Assembly (NCBI GenBank): GCA_902775075.1
Contig: CACYKX010000024.1
Location: 1 to 21,878 of the forward strand
Reading direction: 5' to 3'
Source: an uncultured Prevotellaceae bacterium
GTDB lineage: Bacteria; Bacteroidota; Bacteroidia; Bacteroidales; Bacteroidaceae
Length of the DNA stretch: 21,878 bases
This document shows positions 1-8,731 of the stretch, piece after piece. The notes beneath the pieces were generated by a model. The model saw only the letters and a program-made list of their open reading frames with translations, was not told the origin of the DNA and did no database searches. The position numbers and the translations under genes were made by a program. Position 1 is the stretch's first letter, and every line of letters begins with the position of its first letter.

Positions 1-453
1 GGAAATGAATACTCTAAAAAAATCGAGGAGGTTGCAGAAAAGGAAAGCGCAGAAGCTATGATTATCGCAGCAAAGACCGAGGAAGATATAGCTTCTCTTG
101 AAACATACGAGGACAAGAAGATGTTCCTCGACGAACTTGGACTTGAGGAAAGTGGTGTCAACCGCCTTATCAAGAAAGCGTATGCTCTTCTGAACCTCGA
201 AACCTTCATTACTGCTGGTGAAATGGAAGTAAAGGCATGGACCTACCACAAGGGATGGAAAGCTCCTCAATGTGCAGGTGTCATCCACACCGATTTCGAG
301 AAAGGATTCATCCGTGCAGAAGTTATCAAATACGAAGACTATATCAAATACGGAAGTGAAGCTGCAGTCCGCGAAGCCGGAAAATTAGGCATCGAAGGCA
401 AGGAATATGTTGTTCAGGATGGCGATATCATGCACTTCCGCTTCAATGTATAA
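1..453 (+). CDS. ychF: Redox-regulated ATPase YchF, C-terminal part (5' end outside window)
   Basis: The frame is open from base 1 and ends at a TAA at 451-453, giving 150 visible residues. YchF is a cytosolic Obg-related P-loop ATPase that binds ribosomes and is linked to oxidative-stress responses. Only the C-terminal half is visible: the end of the helical region and the TGS domain. The landmarks ITAGE, KAWT, AGVIHTDFEKGFIRAEV, the EAGK/EGKEY segment and the terminal DGDIMHFRFNV closely match the E. coli YchF tail as I remember it. The G-domain, including the Asn-Lys-x-Glu motif that gives YchF its ATP preference, lies upstream of the window and cannot be checked. An internal ATG at 58 is not the start, because the frame and the family similarity continue upstream of it. 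lgt follows after 34 bases on the same strand, so read-through transcription is likely. Confidence 0.95.
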   Translation, partial: GNEYSKKIEEVAEKESAEAMIIAAKTEEDIASLETYEDKKMFLDELGLEESGVNRLIKKAYALLNLETFITAGEMEVKAWTYHKGWKAPQCAGVIHTDFEKGFIRAEVIKYEDYIKYGSEAAVREAGKLGIEGKEYVVQDGDIMHFRFNV

Positions 454-487
454 AAACTTCTTGACGAGAGATAAACATAAATAGAAT

Positions 488-1357
488 ATGTTAGACTTAC
501 AGAATTACATCGTATGGCAACCTGACCCAGTATTTTTCCATATTGGGTCATATTCAGTACGTTATTATGCTGTCTGTTGGGCTATTGGCCTCACCTTGGG
601 TTACTTCCTCATGATGAAACTCTACAAGCAACAGCAAATTCCAGACGAAAAGTTTGATCCATTGATGTTCTACATCTTCTTTGGTGCTCTTATCGGCAGT
701 CGATTAGGACATTGTCTATTTTACGAACCAGACTATTTCCTGTCAAGTGGCAAACACCTTATAGAGATGTTTGTACCTATTCATTTCTTACCAGAAGGCG
801 GCATCAAGGTTACTGGTTACGCTGGTTTAGCTTCACATGGTGGTGTCATTGGACTACTTATAGCTATTTGGCTCTATTGCTGTAAAACAAAAGTCCCAGG
901 CTGGGTAGTTCTCGACAACATGGGCATCTGTTCCGGTATTGCCGCTACCTTTATCCGACTTGGTAACCTGATGAATTCTGAAATCGTCGGTAAAGTTACC
1001 GATGTCCCATGGGCATTCATTTTCCGAAACGGAGACCCTTCAATAGCCCACGAGCCACGACATCCAGGACAACTTTATGAGGCTATCACCTACATTTTGA
1101 TATTTACCACCATTCTGCTTATCTATCGTCATAAAGGTCCGAAGAGTGTGGGGTCAGGACTCTACTTCGGTATCTGCCTAACCCTTATTTTCGTTGCGCG
1201 ATTCTTTATAGAATACACCAAAGAAATACAAGAAGCTTTCGAGGCTGGACTTCCTATCGATATGGGGCAGATTCTAAGTATCCCTCTCATCGCAATTGGT
1301 ATCTGGGCGATAGTTTCATCACGCCATCGCGTGACAACAATGAATTTCAAAAAATAA
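488..1357 (+). CDS. lgt: Phosphatidylglycerol:prolipoprotein diacylglyceryl transferase
   Basis: Lgt is an inner-membrane enzyme that transfers diacylglycerol from phosphatidylglycerol to the lipobox cysteine of prolipoproteins, the first step of lipoprotein maturation. The 289 residues are normal family length, with about seven hydrophobic segments. Conserved family positions are present: a Tyr pair at 26-27, SHGG with His117, the signature RLGNLMNSEIVG (Arg157, Asn160, Glu165), HPGQLYEA at 192-199, and RFFIEYTKE (Arg238, Glu242). The ATG at 488 fits the usual N-terminus; no clear Shine-Dalgarno sequence precedes it, as is common in Bacteroidetes. It probably shares transcription with ychF and ends at the terminator at 1382-1415. 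Its substrates would include the five lipoproteins encoded in this window, although the genomic proximity need not be functional. Confidence 0.97.
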   Translation: MLDLQNYIVWQPDPVFFHIGSYSVRYYAVCWAIGLTLGYFLMMKLYKQQQIPDEKFDPLMFYIFFGALIGSRLGHCLFYEPDYFLSSGKHLIEMFVPIHFLPEGGIKVTGYAGLASHGGVIGLLIAIWLYCCKTKVPGWVVLDNMGICSGIAATFIRLGNLMNSEIVGKVTDVPWAFIFRNGDPSIAHEPRHPGQLYEAITYILIFTTILLIYRHKGPKSVGSGLYFGICLTLIFVARFFIEYTKEIQEAFEAGLPIDMGQILSIPLIAIGIWAIVSSRHRVTTMNFKK

Positions 1358-1381
1358 AATAACTTTCTATTTATATATTAC

Positions 1382-1415
1382 AAAAGCGAACTCCTCGAAG
1401 AGAAGTTCGCTTTTT
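1382..1415. terminator. Bidirectional intrinsic terminator between convergent lgt and mutS
   Basis: An 11-bp inverted repeat, AAAAGCGAACT (1382-1392) and AGTTCGCTTTT (1404-1414), encloses a short loop and runs into a T-tract on the plus strand. The mirrored A-tract gives T's on the minus strand. It lies between the 3' ends of lgt (plus) and mutS (minus), so it can serve both. Confidence 0.85.
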
Positions 1416-1444
1416 CTATGATGACTGTCACTACCCCTATTGGG

Positions 1445-4111
1445 TTATTTTCCTGTTACTATTTTCTTGATTTCATTCAATTTATTCAAAGCCTCTACAG
1501 GAGTCAGATTATTTATATCCAAGCCAAGGATCTCATCCCTGATCTGTTCCAGAACAGGATCATCCAACTGGAAGAAACTCAACTGTACACCATTGTCTAC
1601 CTTCTGAAGTTTCTCCTTCGTCGATGGTTTGCCGACCGAACCAACACCCTCGTTTTCGGCTTCCAATTGCTTCAAAATTACATTAGCACGTTTCACAATA
1701 CTCCTAGGCATACCGGCGATCTCTGCCACATGAATACCAAAGCTATGCTCACTACCACCTTTTTCTAGTTTACGAAGAAATATCACCTTACCATCTATCT
1801 CCTTGACACTCACATTATAATTCTTGATGCGGGCAAAGAGCTTTTCCATTTCATTTAATTCATGATAATGGGTGGCAAAGAGCGTGCGAGCCCTTGATTT
1901 CTCATGTTCATGTAGATATTCCACAATAGCCCAAGCTATTGAAATACCATCATAGGTAGAAGTTCCGCGACCTAATTCATCAAATAATACTAAACTCTTC
2001 GGCGTAACATTATTTAGAATATTAGCTGCTTCCGTCATCTCCACCATAAAGGTAGATTCACCTAAAGCAATATTATCAGAAGCTCCTACACGCGTAAATA
2101 TTTTATCTACCAACCCAATCCTTGCACTTTCAGCAGGAACGAAACAACCTATCTGTGCCAATAACACAATCAATGCTGTCTGACGCAAAAGAGCTGATTT
2201 ACCAGCCATGTTAGGACCGGTAATCATCATGATCTGCTGTTTCTCCGTATCCAAATACACATCATTGGCAACATATTTTTCTCCTATTGGCAACTGTGTT
2301 TCTATCACAGCATGTCTTCCCTTCTTGATATCTATCACATCACTATTATCAACGATTGGACGTACATATTGGTTTTCTTGCGATATCTTGGCAAAACTCA
2401 ACAGGCAATCAAGATGAGCCACTAAATTGGCATTAATCTGAATTTGTGGAATAAACTCCTGCATATCAGCTACCAATTCATTAAAAAGTTGTGCCTCCAT
2501 GGAAAGAATCTTATCATCTGCTCCTAAAATTTTCTCTTCATATTCTTTCAGCTCTTGTGTGATATAGCGCTCTGCATTCGCTAAGGTTTGCTTACGAATC
2601 CATCCTTCAGGAACCTTATCCTTATATGTATTTCTCACCTCAAGGTAATAGCCAAAAACATTGTTGAATCCTATCTTCAAACTTGAGATTCCGGTCTGCT
2701 CTATCTCACGATTCTGGATTTCCATAAGATACTGCTTTCCATGATCACGGATAGATCTCAACTCATCAAGTTCTTTACTATATCCAGGAGCTATCACATC
2801 ACCCTTATTGACAAGCTGAGGTGGGTCTGGTTGAATTTCCTTATTTATCCTATCACGAATACTCTCACACAGATTCAAACGCTCTCCCAATCGTTTCAAG
2901 GCATCGTTCTTTGCATATAAACATGCCGACTTTACAGGTTGGATAGCCAACAACGCATTTTTTAACTGTACAACCTCACGAGGCGAAACTCTACCCACAG
3001 CTACCTTTGAGATAATACGCTCCAAATCGCCCATACGGTGGAATTCATCGTCTATAACCTGTCTGAACTCTGGTTCTCTAAAGAAATACTCTACTATCTC
3101 AAGTCTATTCTGGATAGAATTTACATCTTTCAACGGAAAGATCATCCATCTTCTGAGCATACGACCACCCATTGGGGTTACCGTTCTGTCTATTACATCC
3201 AACAGACTTCTTCCATCTTCCTGCATAGGAGCAATCAACTCCAAACTGCGAACGGTAAACTTATCCAGTCTTACATATTTTTCTTCCTCAATACGAGCAA
3301 GCGATGTGATATGATTGATATGAGTATGTTGCGTGAGTTCTAGATACTGCATGATAGCACCACTCGCAATGATACCATTCTTGAGATGCTCCACACCAAA
3401 GCCCTTTAAACTTTTTGTCTGGAAATGTTTCAGCAACTTCTGTCTTGCTGTTTGTTCTGTAAATACCCAGTCATCCAATTCAAAAGTACAGAGCTTATTA
3501 CCAAAGTATCTTTCAAAACTTTCTTTCTTTGCACGATCATAAAGAACCTCCTTCGGCATGAAGTTACCAAGAAGTTTTTCCACATAATCATAAGTACCTT
3601 CACCCGTAAGAAACTCTCCCGTAGAAATATCCAAGAAACTTACACCACATGCACTTTTACCAAAATGAATAGCAGCAAGGAAATTGTTTTCTTTATAATT
3701 GAGCACATTGTCCCCCATGGCCACACCTGGTGTCACAAGTTCTGTGATACCACGCTTCACCATCTTATCCATCTCGCTCAGACCCTTTTTTCCTTTTATC
3801 ATCTCACGCTTCTTCTTCGGGTCTTCCAATTGGTCACAGATGGCAACACGTTTACCTGCACGTATCAGTTTCGGCAGATAGGTATCAAGTGCGTGATGTG
3901 GGAATCCAGCCATCTCAGCACTACCAGAACTACCTCCGTTATTACGCCTTGTCAAGGTAATACCAAGAATTCTACTAGCTTCTATGGCATCCTCACAATA
4001 TGTTTCATAAAAATCTCCACAACGAAAAAGCATCAGAGCATCAGGATGCTCTGCCTTCATACTGAAGAATTGTTTCATCATTGGGGTTAACCCACTCTTA
4101 TCTTTAGCCAT
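1445..4111 (-). CDS. mutS: DNA mismatch repair protein MutS
   Basis: MutS recognises base mismatches and small insertion/deletion loops and, with ATP, recruits MutL to start repair. The 888-residue length is typical of Bacteroidetes MutS1. Visible parts in order: mismatch-binding domain I with the Phe-x-Glu wedge (Phe34, Tyr35, Glu36); connector, lever and clamp regions in the middle; the ABC-type ATPase with Walker A GPNMAGKS at 632-639, Walker [11 protein letters not shown] at 708-717 and the THYHEL switch at 747-752; and the C-terminal helix-turn-helix/tetramerisation region. All key motifs are intact. The ATG at 4111 is preceded by an in-frame stop and a purine-rich AAGAG. The gene stands alone, without mutL, under its own promoter at 4144-4174, and shares the upstream region with the divergent envelope operon. 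Confidence 0.97.
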   Translation of the reverse strand: MAKDKSGLTPMMKQFFSMKAEHPDALMLFRCGDFYETYCEDAIEASRILGITLTRRNNGGSSGSAEMAGFPHHALDTYLPKLIRAGKRVAICDQLEDPKKKREMIKGKKGLSEMDKMVKRGITELVTPGVAMGDNVLNYKENNFLAAIHFGKSACGVSFLDISTGEFLTGEGTYDYVEKLLGNFMPKEVLYDRAKKESFERYFGNKLCTFELDDWVFTEQTARQKLLKHFQTKSLKGFGVEHLKNGIIASGAIMQYLELTQHTHINHITSLARIEEEKYVRLDKFTVRSLELIAPMQEDGRSLLDVIDRTVTPMGGRMLRRWMIFPLKDVNSIQNRLEIVEYFFREPEFRQVIDDEFHRMGDLERIISKVAVGRVSPREVVQLKNALLAIQPVKSACLYAKNDALKRLGERLNLCESIRDRINKEIQPDPPQLVNKGDVIAPGYSKELDELRSIRDHGKQYLMEIQNREIEQTGISSLKIGFNNVFGYYLEVRNTYKDKVPEGWIRKQTLANAERYITQELKEYEEKILGADDKILSMEAQLFNELVADMQEFIPQIQINANLVAHLDCLLSFAKISQENQYVRPIVDNSDVIDIKKGRHAVIETQLPIGEKYVANDVYLDTEKQQIMMITGPNMAGKSALLRQTALIVLLAQIGCFVPAESARIGLVDKIFTRVGASDNIALGESTFMVEMTEAANILNNVTPKSLVLFDELGRGTSTYDGISIAWAIVEYLHEHEKSRARTLFATHYHELNEMEKLFARIKNYNVSVKEIDGKVIFLRKLEKGGSEHSFGIHVAEIAGMPRSIVKRANVILKQLEAENEGVGSVGKPSTKEKLQKVDNGVQLSFFQLDDPVLEQIRDEILGLDINNLTPVEALNKLNEIKKIVTGK

Positions 4112-4143
4112 CTCTTACTATTTTTTGCCACGTATCAAGTATG

Positions 4144-4174
4144 CAAAGTTACTCAAAATCAGCCATTTCTACAA
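4144..4174 (-). promoter_or_regulatory. Bacteroidetes-type promoter for mutS
   Basis: Read on the minus strand there is TTG (4174-4172), 20 bases, then TAACTTTG (4151-4144), an exact match to TAnnTTTG at the usual spacing. It would start mutS transcription about 25-30 bases before the ATG. Confidence 0.7.
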
Positions 4175-4201
4175 ATAATTAAAATATTTTTAAAAAAATC
4201 A

Positions 4202-4232
4202 TTGCAGATTATTATTTTATTTCTTAAATTTG
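4202..4232 (+). promoter_or_regulatory. Bacteroidetes-type promoter for the DUF3575/DUF5119 operon
   Basis: TTG (4202-4204), 20 bases, then TAAATTTG (4225-4232), an exact TAnnTTTG element ending 26 bases before the ATG at 4259. It diverges from the mutS promoter, with 27 bases between the two TTG elements. Confidence 0.7.
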
Positions 4233-4258
4233 CATTTGGACAATAGTGCGTAACTATC

Positions 4259-5416
4259 ATGAGCATCAAGAGAATCTTCATATTGGTTTTCATTTATACA
4301 ACTACTCTAGTCACACAGGCACAAATTGCCGACTCTTGTCGTGTTGCTTTCCGTTTTCGTCCGAGACAGGATATGTTTTGGGAGATGTACGGTTCTAATA
4401 AGAGCGGACTTAAAAAGATTCTTTCCTGTATTGATAAGCATAAACTCAAAGATGGCTCTATCAAGGTCGTTGGCTATAGTGATGGAGATATCCATGAAAA
4501 TATGCGTAGATGTAACCGTGTAAAGACTGCACTTATTACTCGCAAGGGTATCAAAGAGCGTCATTTCAAAACCTATAATCTTACAGAAACTTATCATGGC
4601 GTGAACAACATTGTTCTCGTCGATTTCTGTCGTGTCGTTAATCATGCTGACATCAAGATTCCTTATCGCGATGATTCTGAATATGAAGGGCATGATGTTC
4701 AACTTTCCATATATCAACCTACTTTATTCAAGAATTCTGCCGATACTATTGCACATTCAGAGTACGACACCATCCGGAGTATTCCGAAGGCATCACGACC
4801 GATACAACTTACTCCACACATCGTCAAAATGCCAGAAAATTCAAATCCTGTAGATAGTATCAACTCGACATACAAGCCCCTATTTGCTTTAAAAACCAAT
4901 TTGCTATTCGACGCTGTTTTAGCTCCAAACATAGAATTGGAAAGATGGATAGGTCGCAAGCAACAGTTCTCTATCATGGCAGAAACATGGTTCCCATGGT
5001 ACAGATGGCATAATAACGAGAGATCATATGAGATATTCTATGCCGGAGGTGAGTTACGCTGGTGGTTCAAACGTAAGCAGAATAACATATCCTCTCGACC
5101 TCTTACCGGTCATTTTCTCGGTGCCTATGCAGGTGGTGGTCTATACGATTTAGAATGGAATACCAATGGCCATCAAGGAGAATATTTCACGACAGGACTT
5201 ACTTATGGATATGCCTGCCATCTCACACGAAATTTCAATCTCGAATTTTCTATTTCCGCAGGTTATGTCGGTGGTCCATATCGTAGTTACGAAGCTCATT
5301 GTAACAATGAATTGCTCGTATGGCGTAAGAATTCCAATTTCTATTATTTTGGTCCGACAAAAGCAAAAGTCAGTTTAGTATGGATTCTTGGAACTCATAA
5401 AAAAGAAAGGAGGTAA
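4259..5416 (+). CDS. OmpA-like N-terminal region fused to a DUF3575 beta-barrel-like domain
   Basis: This is a secreted envelope protein of 385 residues and unknown exact function. Residues 1-22 form a signal peptide ending ...VTQAQ with no lipobox. Residues about 26-125 resemble an OmpA-type peptidoglycan-associated domain: IKVVGYSDGD at 68-77 followed by NMRRCNRVKTALI looks like the OmpA pattern G-x-T/S-D...N...L/R-R-A. After a linker, residues about 205-378 match DUF3575: the entry ALKTNLLFDAVLAPNIELE, the aromatic WFPWYRW, YAGGELRWWF and GAYAGGGLYD, with alternating aromatic/polar strands that suggest a small outer-membrane barrel. As I recall, DUF3575 proteins often sit in Bacteroidales fimbrial gene clusters. 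It is the first gene of the operon and ends 3 bases before the next start. The domain names are by recognition rather than a profile search. Confidence 0.8.
   Translation: MSIKRIFILVFIYTTTLVTQAQIADSCRVAFRFRPRQDMFWEMYGSNKSGLKKILSCIDKHKLKDGSIKVVGYSDGDIHENMRRCNRVKTALITRKGIKERHFKTYNLTETYHGVNNIVLVDFCRVVNHADIKIPYRDDSEYEGHDVQLSIYQPTLFKNSADTIAHSEYDTIRSIPKASRPIQLTPHIVKMPENSNPVDSINSTYKPLFALKTNLLFDAVLAPNIELERWIGRKQQFSIMAETWFPWYRWHNNERSYEIFYAGGELRWWFKRKQNNISSRPLTGHFLGAYAGGGLYDLEWNTNGHQGEYFTTGLTYGYACHLTRNFNLEFSISAGYVGGPYRSYEAHCNNELLVWRKNSNFYYFGPTKAKVSLVWILGTHKKERR
5408..5413 (+). promoter_or_regulatory. Perfect Shine-Dalgarno AGGAGG inside the end of the upstream gene
   Basis: AGGAGG sits immediately before the TAA of the DUF3575 gene and 6 bases before the ATG at 5420. 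Such a strong site is unusual in Bacteroidetes. It supports the start at 5420 and suggests translational coupling of the two genes. Confidence 0.75.
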
Positions 5417-5419
5417 ACC

Positions 5420-6568
5420 ATGAGAAAGCTTTTTTTCTCCATCTCTTTGGTTTTTACCATATTTTTTTGCATCACGACACTAACTTCATGCGATGAAGAA
5501 GGTTTCGTCAACCGGCGCGGCGTATATAAATTTAGTGAAATCAATGCAAATTTCAGTGTGGATGTTGACTGGATGACCGACTTTGGTTCTCTCCCTACTG
5601 GTATGTCCGTATTTACATATGGAGAAAATACAGGTGTAAAAAGTGAGATTACCAATAGCGTCAATACAATAGACCTTAAACGTCCTGTTGATAATTATCG
5701 CCTATTAATTTTCAACCTCACACCTGATGAGTTTAGTACGCTCACTTTCCACAACACCCAAAATATAGACTCCTTTTATGTCAAACTAAAACCACTCACT
5801 CAATATATGAATGGAAAGTGGGATCAAGGAGTTGAATATATGTGTGCCCCTGAACCTTTCGCTTTTGCCTACGATACAATAGCCATAACCAAAGATATGG
5901 TAGAATCCTCTTATTGTAAGGCTTTTCAGACGGAAGATTGTGACGAATGCTCTGATTCCATTGTATATGTTTACAAGGAAAAACCTCAACCCATGGCTAT
6001 TAAACTGGAAATCCGTATTCGTACCAATGGTATCACCAACCTAAAGAAACTTGCCGGCAGTCTTTCAGGACTAGCAGACGGATATATGCCTGGAGTACAA
6101 CACAATACGACAGAAAGTGGTATACACCTATTAGATGACTGGAAAATAACATTAGATTCCGTGGGAGCTACTAACGGATGGGTTTCTACTGTCGTTACTA
6201 CTTTCGGCCTTCCTCATGGCACAGAAGATGTCACAGAACGAGACAGTTCTCTCAATCGACTCACCCTCAACTATACTTTGCGTGACAGATCCACCCTCAC
6301 TCTTTCTTTCTGTGTAGGTGACATGTTCTCATATGAAGAAGATACCCGCGCAATAACAATACCAACATTACACAACCTCGAATTGATTATCAATACAGAT
6401 ATTGACGAAAACGATCCAAGCGGTGAAGAAAAGCCTCGGCCTCGCTTTATAATACCAAAACTCCCGGATGTAATTCCTGTCGATGACGATGATGATGGAA
6501 GCGGTAGTGGATTCGATGCCGATGTAGACAAATGGGAAGAAGGAGGAAACATTGATATCGGCCTATAA
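5420..6568 (+). CDS. DUF5119-type fimbria-associated lipoprotein
   Basis: A 382-residue lipoprotein. The N-terminus has a signal peptide ending in the lipobox LTSC (Cys24), followed by DEEG, an acidic tail like the Bacteroidetes lipoprotein export signal for surface display. The body is beta-rich with no enzymatic motif. Overall pattern, size and position directly after a DUF3575 gene fit the DUF5119 family, a fimbrillin/Mfa2-like surface family known from Bacteroidales. A cysteine-rich patch (CKAFQTEDCDECSD, about residues 165-178) may form disulphides or bind metal. The C-terminus is low-complexity and very acidic, with a run of five Asp followed by Gly/Ser repeats. The start is set by the strong Shine-Dalgarno at 5408-5413. 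A role as anchor or accessory subunit of a surface fibre is inferred from context. Confidence 0.7.
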   Translation: MRKLFFSISLVFTIFFCITTLTSCDEEGFVNRRGVYKFSEINANFSVDVDWMTDFGSLPTGMSVFTYGENTGVKSEITNSVNTIDLKRPVDNYRLLIFNLTPDEFSTLTFHNTQNIDSFYVKLKPLTQYMNGKWDQGVEYMCAPEPFAFAYDTIAITKDMVESSYCKAFQTEDCDECSDSIVYVYKEKPQPMAIKLEIRIRTNGITNLKKLAGSLSGLADGYMPGVQHNTTESGIHLLDDWKITLDSVGATNGWVSTVVTTFGLPHGTEDVTERDSSLNRLTLNYTLRDRSTLTLSFCVGDMFSYEEDTRAITIPTLHNLELIINTDIDENDPSGEEKPRPRFIIPKLPDVIPVDDDDDGSGSGFDADVDKWEEGGNIDIGL

Positions 6569-6615
6569 CATTTTCCGCTTAAACTGAAAAAATAAACCTA
6601 TAAAAAGAATAAAAC

Positions 6616-7182
6616 ATGCGATTAAATTTAACTTTGTTAACCTTATGCATCATGGCAACAATGCTAATAGGATGCAATAAGGATTCCGATCTTGAGAACG
6701 GAATAAATGTTAGTGAGTACAATATTAAGAATAATTTGCCAATCCTCACTATTACAGAGAATAATAGTAACTGTAATAGTGAGAGATCTTATTATGCCAA
6801 ACTGCGAGTAAACTTCAGAGCTGAAGATCATATGGGTAATATCATCGAACAAAGTAACCATAACACAATGGTATCGGTATCAAATATTAAAGTCACAGCA
6901 ATAAAAGACGATCAGATACTACATCATGAGGAAAGTCTCTCTGCCGACAGCAATAAAATCGCTGTATTTATCTTATCTGGTGATGCTACTGTCAAAATAG
7001 AAACCACTTATCAGATACGTACTATTGACCGTCATCTACAAAAAGGATATAGCGAAATCAAAAGTACAGTCACCAAAACTTTTAAGTCTCGCAATTTCAT
7101 TGCCGGAAACAATTATGAGATAAACGTTATACTAAACCTGGAAAATATGCAATTCTCCGGTGAAGTGAGTGGTTGGAACTGA
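6616..7182 (+). CDS. Small fimbrillin-like lipoprotein
   Basis: This encodes 188 residues with a signal peptide and the lipobox LIGC (Cys20), followed by NKDSD, again acidic after the lipid cysteine. The rest is predicted all-beta. The end, with FIAGNNYEINVILNLENMQF and then the final SGWN, matches the typical close of fimbrillin/Mfa-like proteins (roughly 'aGn-Y-y-v-v-l...i-F...v..W'). I read it as a minor fimbrillin-like subunit or surface lipoprotein. It lies 47 bases after the DUF5119 gene and 52 before the phosphatase gene on the same strand, with no terminator between them, so it belongs to the same operon. The family is assigned from the C-terminal pattern only; the N-terminal two thirds are not recognisable. 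Confidence 0.6.
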   Translation: MRLNLTLLTLCIMATMLIGCNKDSDLENGINVSEYNIKNNLPILTITENNSNCNSERSYYAKLRVNFRAEDHMGNIIEQSNHNTMVSVSNIKVTAIKDDQILHHEESLSADSNKIAVFILSGDATVKIETTYQIRTIDRHLQKGYSEIKSTVTKTFKSRNFIAGNNYEINVILNLENMQFSGEVSGWN

Positions 7183-7234
7183 TACCTCTGATATTTCAGA
7201 CAAACAGAATAAAGAACTATTAAAAATATAAACT

Positions 7235-8641
7235 ATGAATAATAAATTTGGCAGTTTGTTGATTTTGTTTCTGCTATCAGCATCCATAGCTTTTGCGCAA
7301 AAGAAATCAACAGATCTGTATCTCTCACTCGATCAATTTCCAAACGCTGTAAATTATCTTCCTGCTCCACCCGACACGGCATCACTTTCGTTCGTTGACG
7401 ATTTCAACCAGTATCTATGGGGAAAGACTCAGAGAAACAATCCTAAACGCGTAGAGCAAGCTCGCTTTGGAGCTGTTTGGAATCTTGACAGCACATTAGT
7501 ATACTTCAGTAGTGCCTTCGGGATGACTATCACCAAAGAGCGTACTCCAAAACTCTATCACTTGGTGGAAAAATACCTGAACTCTACTTATCAAGCTGTT
7601 ACCAAGGCTAAGAAATATTATTTCCGTCGTCGCCCCTATGCACAATTCAACGAACATACCATCTACCCTATCGATGAGGAAGATTTACTCCATGATGGTT
7701 CCTACCCTTCCGGACATACCAACCGAGGCTGGTGCCTGGCATTACTACTCAGTGAGATTAATCCAACCCGACAAGATACAATTATCTCTTGTGGTTATCA
7801 ATATGGTATCAACCGTGTTATAGCTGGATTTCATTGGCAGAGTGATGTAGATGCAGCCTTCACAGTAGCAGCCGCAGCCTATGCACGCATACATGCCGAC
7901 CCACAATTTTGCAAGGACTTAGCATCTGCCAAGAAAGAATATTTCAAGGTATCAAAAACACAAATAAACAATATTAATTGTAGCAACGGATTTCTTCCTG
8001 TCGATCAATATGCTTCCGTACGCAAGTTTATGCCTGCTCCTCCAGATACCACGAATATCCGTATGTTCAAAGACTACTATGGTTACTGGCAAGGCAAGGG
8101 GTTGAGAGCCGAAAGAGGTTCACAGGCGGTTGCAGATGCAGCTGCATGGGCAAAAGATATTGCAACCAACTATTCTAAAGCTTTCGGTAATACGATAAAC
8201 AAACAGACTTTGCCTAAACTATTAGCCCTCATGGAGAAAGTAAGCAATGATCTTTACGCTGTGGGGAAATTTCTCAAGAACCAATCTTTCCGCAAGCGTC
8301 CTTATGTACGTTTTGGTGAGGGTACAATTATCCCTTCCGAAGAAGCAAGTCATATCAAGAGTAGCTCCTACCCTTCTTATCACACTTTGGCAGGTTGGAT
8401 GGATGCCTTGTTGCTGACAGAAATCAACCCTACACATAGCGAGGAAATTCTAAAGCGCGGTTTTGATTATGGTCAAAGTCGTGTCATAGCGGGCTATCAT
8501 TGGCAGAGCGACGTAGACGCTGCAAGAATTCAGGCATCTGTAATGTTTGCACGTCTGCATGCTGTTCCAGAATTTGTCAAAGAATTAGACGCTGTCAAGA
8601 AAGAATATTCGAAATTCCTTGCAACTTTAAATTCTAAATAA
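7235..8641 (+). CDS. Secreted tandem PAP2 / class A acid phosphatase
   Basis: A 468-residue protein with a signal peptide (1-21, cut after ...AFAQ) and two homologous PAP2-superfamily domains. These are metal-independent phosphatases using a His nucleophile in the signature K-x6-RP ... PSGH ... SR-x5-H-x3-D. Repeat 1 has Lys126-x6-Arg133-Pro134, PSGH (158-161), and Arg194-x5-His200-x3-Asp204, but Asn193 replaces the Ser of SR. Repeat 2 has Lys348-x6-Arg355-Pro356, PSYH (380-383) with Tyr for the motif Gly, and canonical Ser415-Arg416-x5-His422-x3-Asp426. Both start with a PAPPDT segment and share GYHWQSDVDAA-like cores with the same spacing, so they arose by internal duplication. It likely acts in the periplasm or outside the cell. 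Class A enzymes usually have one domain of about 240 residues. It is the last gene of the envelope operon and is followed by a terminator. The substrate is unknown. Confidence 0.88.
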   Translation: MNNKFGSLLILFLLSASIAFAQKKSTDLYLSLDQFPNAVNYLPAPPDTASLSFVDDFNQYLWGKTQRNNPKRVEQARFGAVWNLDSTLVYFSSAFGMTITKERTPKLYHLVEKYLNSTYQAVTKAKKYYFRRRPYAQFNEHTIYPIDEEDLLHDGSYPSGHTNRGWCLALLLSEINPTRQDTIISCGYQYGINRVIAGFHWQSDVDAAFTVAAAAYARIHADPQFCKDLASAKKEYFKVSKTQINNINCSNGFLPVDQYASVRKFMPAPPDTTNIRMFKDYYGYWQGKGLRAERGSQAVADAAAWAKDIATNYSKAFGNTINKQTLPKLLALMEKVSNDLYAVGKFLKNQSFRKRPYVRFGEGTIIPSEEASHIKSSSYPSYHTLAGWMDALLLTEINPTHSEEILKRGFDYGQSRVIAGYHWQSDVDAARIQASVMFARLHAVPEFVKELDAVKKEYSKFLATLNSK

Positions 8642-8668
8642 CAGATAACGTTTCTGCATTCTAAACAT

Positions 8669-8710
8669 ACGCCCTCACACATCTCGCAAAAGATGTATGA
8701 GGGCGTTTTT
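8669..8710 (+). terminator. Intrinsic terminator after the tandem phosphatase gene
   Basis: ACGCCCTCA (8669-8677) pairs with TGAGGGCGT. An inner ACATCT/AGATGT helix, one mismatch and a CGCAAA loop complete the hairpin, which is followed directly by TTTTT on the plus strand. It closes the 4259-8641 operon and lies between convergent genes. Confidence 0.9.
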
Positions 8711-8731
8711 GTCAGAAATGAATTATAAGAA

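Noticed and set aside
58..453. A separate 131-residue gene starting at ATG 58
   Set aside because: The frame is open from base 1 and YchF similarity extends upstream of that Met, so it is an internal codon.
3425..4090. 221-codon plus-strand open frame opposite mutS
   Set aside because: It is antisense to the conserved mutS N-terminus, has a low-complexity His/Thr/Phe-rich product and no recognisable domain.
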